Assembly (NCBI RefSeq): GCF_033115175.1
Contig: NC_084837.1
Span: 67,541,266-67,605,265 of the forward strand
DNA length: 64,000 nucleotides
Reading direction: 5' to 3'
From: Lepus europaeus
Taxonomy: Eukaryota > Chordata > Mammalia > Lagomorpha > Leporidae
A program made the position numbers and the translations under genes. Of this stretch, positions 59,570-64,000 are shown in pieces (position 1 is the stretch's first letter; every line of letters begins with the position of its first letter). The notes beneath the pieces are model-generated. The model was given only the letters and a program-made list of their open reading frames with translations. It searched no databases and was not told where the DNA came from.

Positions 59570-59860
59570 GGGCTGGCATTGTGGTGTAGTGGGTAATGCC
59601 ACCACCTGCCATGCTGGCATCCCATAAAGGCTGGTTCGTGTCCTGGTTGCTCCACTTCTGATCCAGCTCCCTGCATTGTCCCTTGTACCCATGTGGGAGA
59701 CCCAGATGAAGCTCCTGGCTCCTGGCTTTGCCCCAGCAAATCCGGGGTTCTTGGGGCCATTTGGGGAATGAAGCAGTGGATGGAAAATCTCTCTCTCTCT
59801 GTCTGTCTCTCCCTCTCTCTCTCTGTAATTCTGCCTTTCAAATAAATAAATATTTAAAAA
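59570..59860 (+). mobile_element. C-repeat on the plus strand, perfect TSD
   Basis: The head 'gggctggcattgtggtgtag' starts at 59,570. The tail is 'caaataaataaatatttaaa'. The TSD AATCCAATTTGAG is identical at 59,557-59,569 and 59,861-59,873. Confidence 0.95.
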
Positions 59861-59898
59861 AATCCAATTTGAGAACTGGATGACTTTGGAGCATTTGT

Positions 59899-59920
59899 AC
59901 ATACATACATACATACATAA
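59899..59920. repeat. (ATAC)n microsatellite
   Basis: Five ATAC units in a row near a C-repeat tail. Confidence 0.9.
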
Positions 59921-60784
59921 CATATCCATTACATATGGAACACGAGTTTCAGTTAGCATCTTAGGCTTTCTCTTTCTGATGCTTCTATTGTTTTCCATCT
60001 TTTGCTGTATGGTTTATGTCTTCTTTATGTCTGTTCTGTTGCTCTCGTCCTATGGATATTTTGGGAGATTTATAATCTGATTTTTAGTTTCTCTTATGGC
60101 TACTTTTATGACTGTAAATATTTTTCAAGGCTAGCTCTATTGACTCCTTGCTATGAAATATGGAGAAGTTAGTGCCCTTGACCACCTTTCCACCACTTCT
60201 ATCCCATTACCTTGCTTCCTGGTTCTTTATTTTTGTGTCAAAGTTTACAACACTTATATTAAATGTTATAAGATTCTAATGACTTCAGTGTTTGCTATCA
60301 ATCCTTAGTTTCCCCATTTGTGGTTTTTTTGTTTTGTTTCATTTTGTGGCTAGCTAGGATTCATTCTCTATTAGTTGTTTCCCATAAGTGCTGATGGCTG
60401 TTTATATTCTAACTCTTCTCATATTTACACATGTGTGTCTAATGACTATATTAATGACTGATAATTAGTTGACTTAAATTTACTGGGGCATGGTTATGTC
60501 TCCCAAAGATTCTCTAAACATTTCCATGGCACTGAATATGTTGTGGATGTATTATGATAACCCAGTGTTTTTGTTTCATTATTGTTCTCTCACCTAAAGT
60601 GTCTTTGATAACACAGATACATTCTTTGTTTATGTACAGGTTTGTGGGTCTCTGGAGGGTTACAATCTATAATAATAGTTAAAGTATTTTATACTCCCAA
60701 TAATCAATTTTTCTCACCTTGGAGATGATATTATCCCTGTTGAGAACAAATGTATTAAGCTGATTCTGCTTATCTTCATTTTTT
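59921..60784. other. AT-rich DNA, possible decayed L1
   Basis: No clear gene. The texture resembles decayed minus-strand L1 but I cannot align it confidently. Confidence 0.3.
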
Positions 60785-61108
60785 AAAAAAGATTTATTTA
60801 TTTATTTGAAAGGCAGAGTTACAGTGAGGCAGTGGCAGAGAGACAGGGAGGTCTTCCATCCTCTGGTTCACTCCCCAAATGGCCACAATGGCTGGAGTTG
60901 GGCCAATCTGAAGCCAGAAGCCAGGAGCATCTTCCAGGTATCCCATGTGAGTGCAGGGACCCAAGAACTTGGGCCATCTTTTGCTGCTTTCCCAAGCCAT
61001 AACAGAGAGCTGGATCAGAAGTGGAGCAGCCAGGACTTGCACTGGTGCCCATATGGGATGCCGGCACTGCAGGTGGTGGCTCTGCCTATATGTCATAGCA
61101 CCAGCCCC
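60785..61108 (-). mobile_element. C-repeat (CSINE)
   Basis: Complete reverse-complement copy ('aaagatttatttatttattt' to 'catagcaccagcccc'). The flanks 'ttatcttcat' and 'ctatcttctt' suggest a diverged TSD. Confidence 0.9.
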
Positions 61109-61515
61109 TCTACCTATCTTCTTGTAGATGACTTGATTTTTTTCAGTGTGGATAATGCTTTTGCATGTTTTTTTGTGGTACTTGGTATACTTTTTGCTAC
61201 TGCAGAATTAGGGCTTTCTTTTTTCTCTGTAGTTTTTCCTTTATTATATTTTGATTTTATTTTTTTGAGGGGCTTTATTTTTTCTCCCTGAAAAATAACA
61301 ATTACATATGTCGGGAAACTGCTTTCATCTCCCATGTCTCTGATATGTAGCCTCTTCCATTGTCTGTTTACCATTTTATTGTCTAATTATTTTTAAAAAA
61401 ATACACGTCATTGCAATTCAGATATGTTTCCTTTTTTCTCCCTCTAATGGTTTCATTTTTGTATTAGTTTTGTGATATTACCTTTATAATTTTACCACTT
61501 TACTTCTTCCGAATT
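61109..61515. other. T-rich spacer, possible decayed L1
   Basis: T-rich with no assigned family. Confidence 0.3.
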
Positions 61516-61530
61516 CTTATATCCTTTTTT

Positions 61531-61851
61531 TTAAAGATTTATTTTATTTATTTGAAAGAGTTACAGAGAGAAGTAGAGACAGAGAGAGAGGTCTTCCATC
61601 CTCTGGTTCACTCCCCAGATGGCCGCAATGGCCAGAGCTGCACTGATCCGAAGCCAGGAGCCAGGAGCTTCCTCCAGGTCTCCCACATGGGTGCAGGGGC
61701 CCAAGGACCTGGACCATCTTCTACTGCTTTCCCAGGCCATAGCAGAGAGCTGGATAGGAAGTGGAGCAGCCGGGACTAGAACCAGCACCTATATGGGACA
61801 AAAGCACTCCAGGCCAAGGCTTTAACCCGCTGCGCCACAGCGCCGGCCCCA
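61531..61851 (-). mobile_element. C-repeat (CSINE)
   Basis: Complete reverse-complement copy ending 'cacagcgccggcccc'. The flanks 'cttatatcctttttt' (61,516) and 'cttatattctttatc' (61,852) are the likely TSD. Confidence 0.92.
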
Positions 61852-61866
61852 CTTATATTCTTTATC

Positions 61867-62738
61867 TTCTGTTTCTTTTATTGCTTTCTTCCTTTGGATA
61901 TTTCACAGCATCAGTGTTATGATCATCCTTCAGATACTGGGGTAATTTCTCTCTTCTCCTCCTCTCTGGACAAGCAGGTTTCCAGCTAGGAGATCCATGT
62001 GCATTCACGGCATGGCTACATGACTCATAGGACTTTTGTTTGGTGATTGCGTACTAATTTATCTTTCTTCGTTGGAGTTGGTAAGCAGGTGCAAAGCTGG
62101 TTGCTGTCTGATCTTTCTTAATCTCGCCTCACCTCTGCTGCTTTCAGCATAGGAATCCTAACTCAGGGAGGTGAAGATTAGAGAGTGTCCTTCAACTCTT
62201 TCTTCCCTTCTGATCAACAGTGTGCAATAAGCCTCCCTCTGCACTCTTCCCCTGGGTGACCTCCACCTCGCATGGCCTCACGTGGACCTCATCTTCAGCC
62301 TTCTCGGTAAAGCTGAGTCCCTTAGGGTCCGCCCACTCATTTCAGAGAAAATTATAGTCATATCAAGACCCAAGGAGGCTTGGTTTGTTTTCAGCATTGC
62401 TAGTTTGAGTCCGATTTTCACTCTATTTGCACAGTATGCTTCAACATCTAGCACTGGGGGCACGTAGTCATTTCCTATTGTTGCTTTAGGTAGAAGTTAA
62501 CTTTTTAAAATTAGTTTTGATGGTATCTATGGGTGTCAAGAAAGGCGGCAGAATAAACACACCCTTATTCCCCATATTTGACTGCAAATTCTAAGCTCAT
62601 GGTTTACAACTCCCCGAATAGGAACAGTCTATATTCCCTGCCCAGAATTATGACTAGTTATTGGCTACATCATGCCTCACACCCACTTACCAGTGGATTT
62701 GAAATAGTTAAAATAAAAATGTTACACTATTATAACTA
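61867..62738. other. Unique sequence
   Basis: No repeat or coding signal recognised. Confidence 0.35.
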
Positions 62739-62820
62739 TTATGTTATACTATTTTACAAATAGTACAACTATTGTACAAATAGTATAACATAACATTATG
62801 TTATACTATTATACAAATAG
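62739..62820. repeat. AT-rich inverted and direct repeat cluster
   Basis: TTATGTTATACTATTT (62,739-62,754) has its exact reverse complement at 62,778-62,793. A second pair, AGTATAACATAA (62,782-62,793) and TTATGTTATACT (62,797-62,808), has a 3-base loop. A 23-base direct repeat at 62,741 and 62,798 differs at one position. Confidence 0.92.
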
Positions 62821-64000
62821 AAAGAGTTTGAAATGAAAGTATGACAAGTCTGTGTGGGGGGAAGACAGGGAAAAGACAAAAAGGACAATTTTCCCAGAGC
62901 TGCCTGCCACTCGTGACTCAGCTGCACGGAGACCTGACAAGCTGATCCTTTTGTCTCTGTTCGGCAAAGCTGAAGGGCCCCCTGTGGGATTCAGAACTCC
63001 CCATAGAGTTGGTGGGGGCCTTCCTTGAAACTGCATTGCAGTCAAGCTTCTCCCTCCGCCAACTCTGACTTTCTTCTTTTCCCAAGAATACTCTCGAAAG
63101 ACCCTCCGGTTCACTAATTCCTATCCAGGAGACTACTTCCTGCTGAATCCAGCTGACAACGACTTAAAGCCAGCTCAGCCTGATCCACTGCATGGTGGCA
63201 TTCAGAGCAGTGCACAGTGGGCCCCCATACTGCTCTATCAGCTAACAAGAACAGAAACAAAATGGCACCATGAAAATGGTTAAAATTCCAGAACGGAAGG
63301 CAGTGGATCAAAAAGTGGGAAAGAAGTAAAGAGGAAGACCAAGCATATTGGGGCAACGCCATCTGTCCCCAGGATCCAGCCTTGGGGGCCTCGCCATTGA
63401 CGGAGCATCTGACATCACCCCATCGCCCTCCACAGTCTGCCCGCTGCCCTTGCCCTCTAAGGTTTCCGAGTCTCATGCCTGTTAGAATGCTCCTACCCAT
63501 CTTCAGCAATCTCTGCCCGAAGTGCTTCCGTTTTCATCTCAGGGAAGGCGAGAATCAAGCAAAGTTTAGGCCACTCCTTTAAGGCAACCAGCAGAGCCCA
63601 GTGCTGTGAGGGCACAGCCAGCACTTTTCCCACCGTTGGCAGATTCCTCGGAAATGAAGGGTTCAAGACAGCCAACATTGACGCTTCTTCCATTTTGACT
63701 AAGCTCTTTAGAGTTACCCATTGACTGGAGTTGTTGACACAGCTTGAATAAAACACGTTGGGGTCTCTGGCCTGCATGGGGCATGGCAAAAATCATGGCA
63801 AGCAGGTTACAGTGAGAAAGAAAACCCTGGGTTCTCTCACCTGCTGGCTCCTGCTCCCTCCACAGGTATAAATGCTGCAAAACAAACTCCTTTATTTTGC
63901 AGAGTTAGGGGGTCTATTTATTTTTAAAGTTAAAATTAAAAAAGACCTTTCTGAATTTTTGTTCGAGGTCTCTGAGCTTCCTACTGTGCCCCTGTGCACC
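62821..64000. other. Unique, GC-moderate terminal block
   Basis: No assigned repeat or gene. The stretch at 63,040-63,170 and the 'cttgaataaaacacg' near 63,745 have an LTR-like feel, but I cannot name a family. A 131-codon minus-strand frame (63,114-63,509) has no recognisable domain. Confidence 0.35.

Noticed and set aside
62821-64000. Possible promoter or exon near the right end (GC-moderate, 'aggtataaatgctgc' at about 63,865)
   Set aside because: A lone TATA-like string without CpG density, conserved peptide or splice structure; insufficient support.

Overview
This is a mammalian nuclear window, almost certainly from a lagomorph (rabbit or hare). The diagnostic evidence is about 33 copies of the lagomorph C-repeat (CSINE). 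This is a tRNA-derived SINE with a GC-rich head, an internal CT/GA microsatellite and an A-rich tail. It sits beside L1 elements whose 3' ends match each other across several copies. I see no intact protein-coding gene, no exon-intron structure and no CRISPR or prokaryotic feature. The window reads as repeat-rich intergenic or deep intronic DNA.

Region by region. (1) 1-10 kb: unique DNA with ancient MIRs and many C-repeats, several with clear target-site duplications (TSDs). (2) 10.7-13.6 kb: a degraded minus-strand L1 holding a C-repeat and a tiny L1 3' end. (3) 13.7-20.3 kb: a MIR split by a C-repeat, an L2 piece, further C-repeats, about 2.7 kb of largely unique DNA, two MaLR-type LTRs and a lagomorph L1 3' end. 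(4) 20.65-28.6 kb: a full-length, intronless, dead retrocopy of SMAD5 with 5'UTR, coding remnant, long 3'UTR, short A-tail and a 12-bp TSD. A 447-bp antisense solo LTR and three C-repeats later inserted into it. (5) 28.8-33.8 kb: a minus-strand L1 from 5'UTR to ORF2, internally deleted. (6) 33.8-39.4 kb: mostly unique DNA with a MER5A-like element, an MLT1-like LTR and C-repeats. (7) 39.7-43.2 kb: the one large plus-strand L1. (8) 43.4-55.2 kb: a stack of minus-strand L1s, including an L1 carrying a solo LTR that itself carries a C-repeat. (9) 55.2-64 kb: mostly unique, AT-rich DNA with four C-repeats, an ancient L1 trace and a strong inverted repeat near 62.75 kb.

Nothing here works as a gene cassette. 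The interest is historical and structural: the layered SMAD5 retrocopy, the antisense LTR inside it (a possible source of SMAD5-antisense RNA), and a very strong orientation bias of C-repeats (31 minus against 2 plus). I found no convincing new biological system. Family names for old repeats come from recognised consensus-like wording, not a database search, and boundaries without TSDs are approximate (tens of bases).
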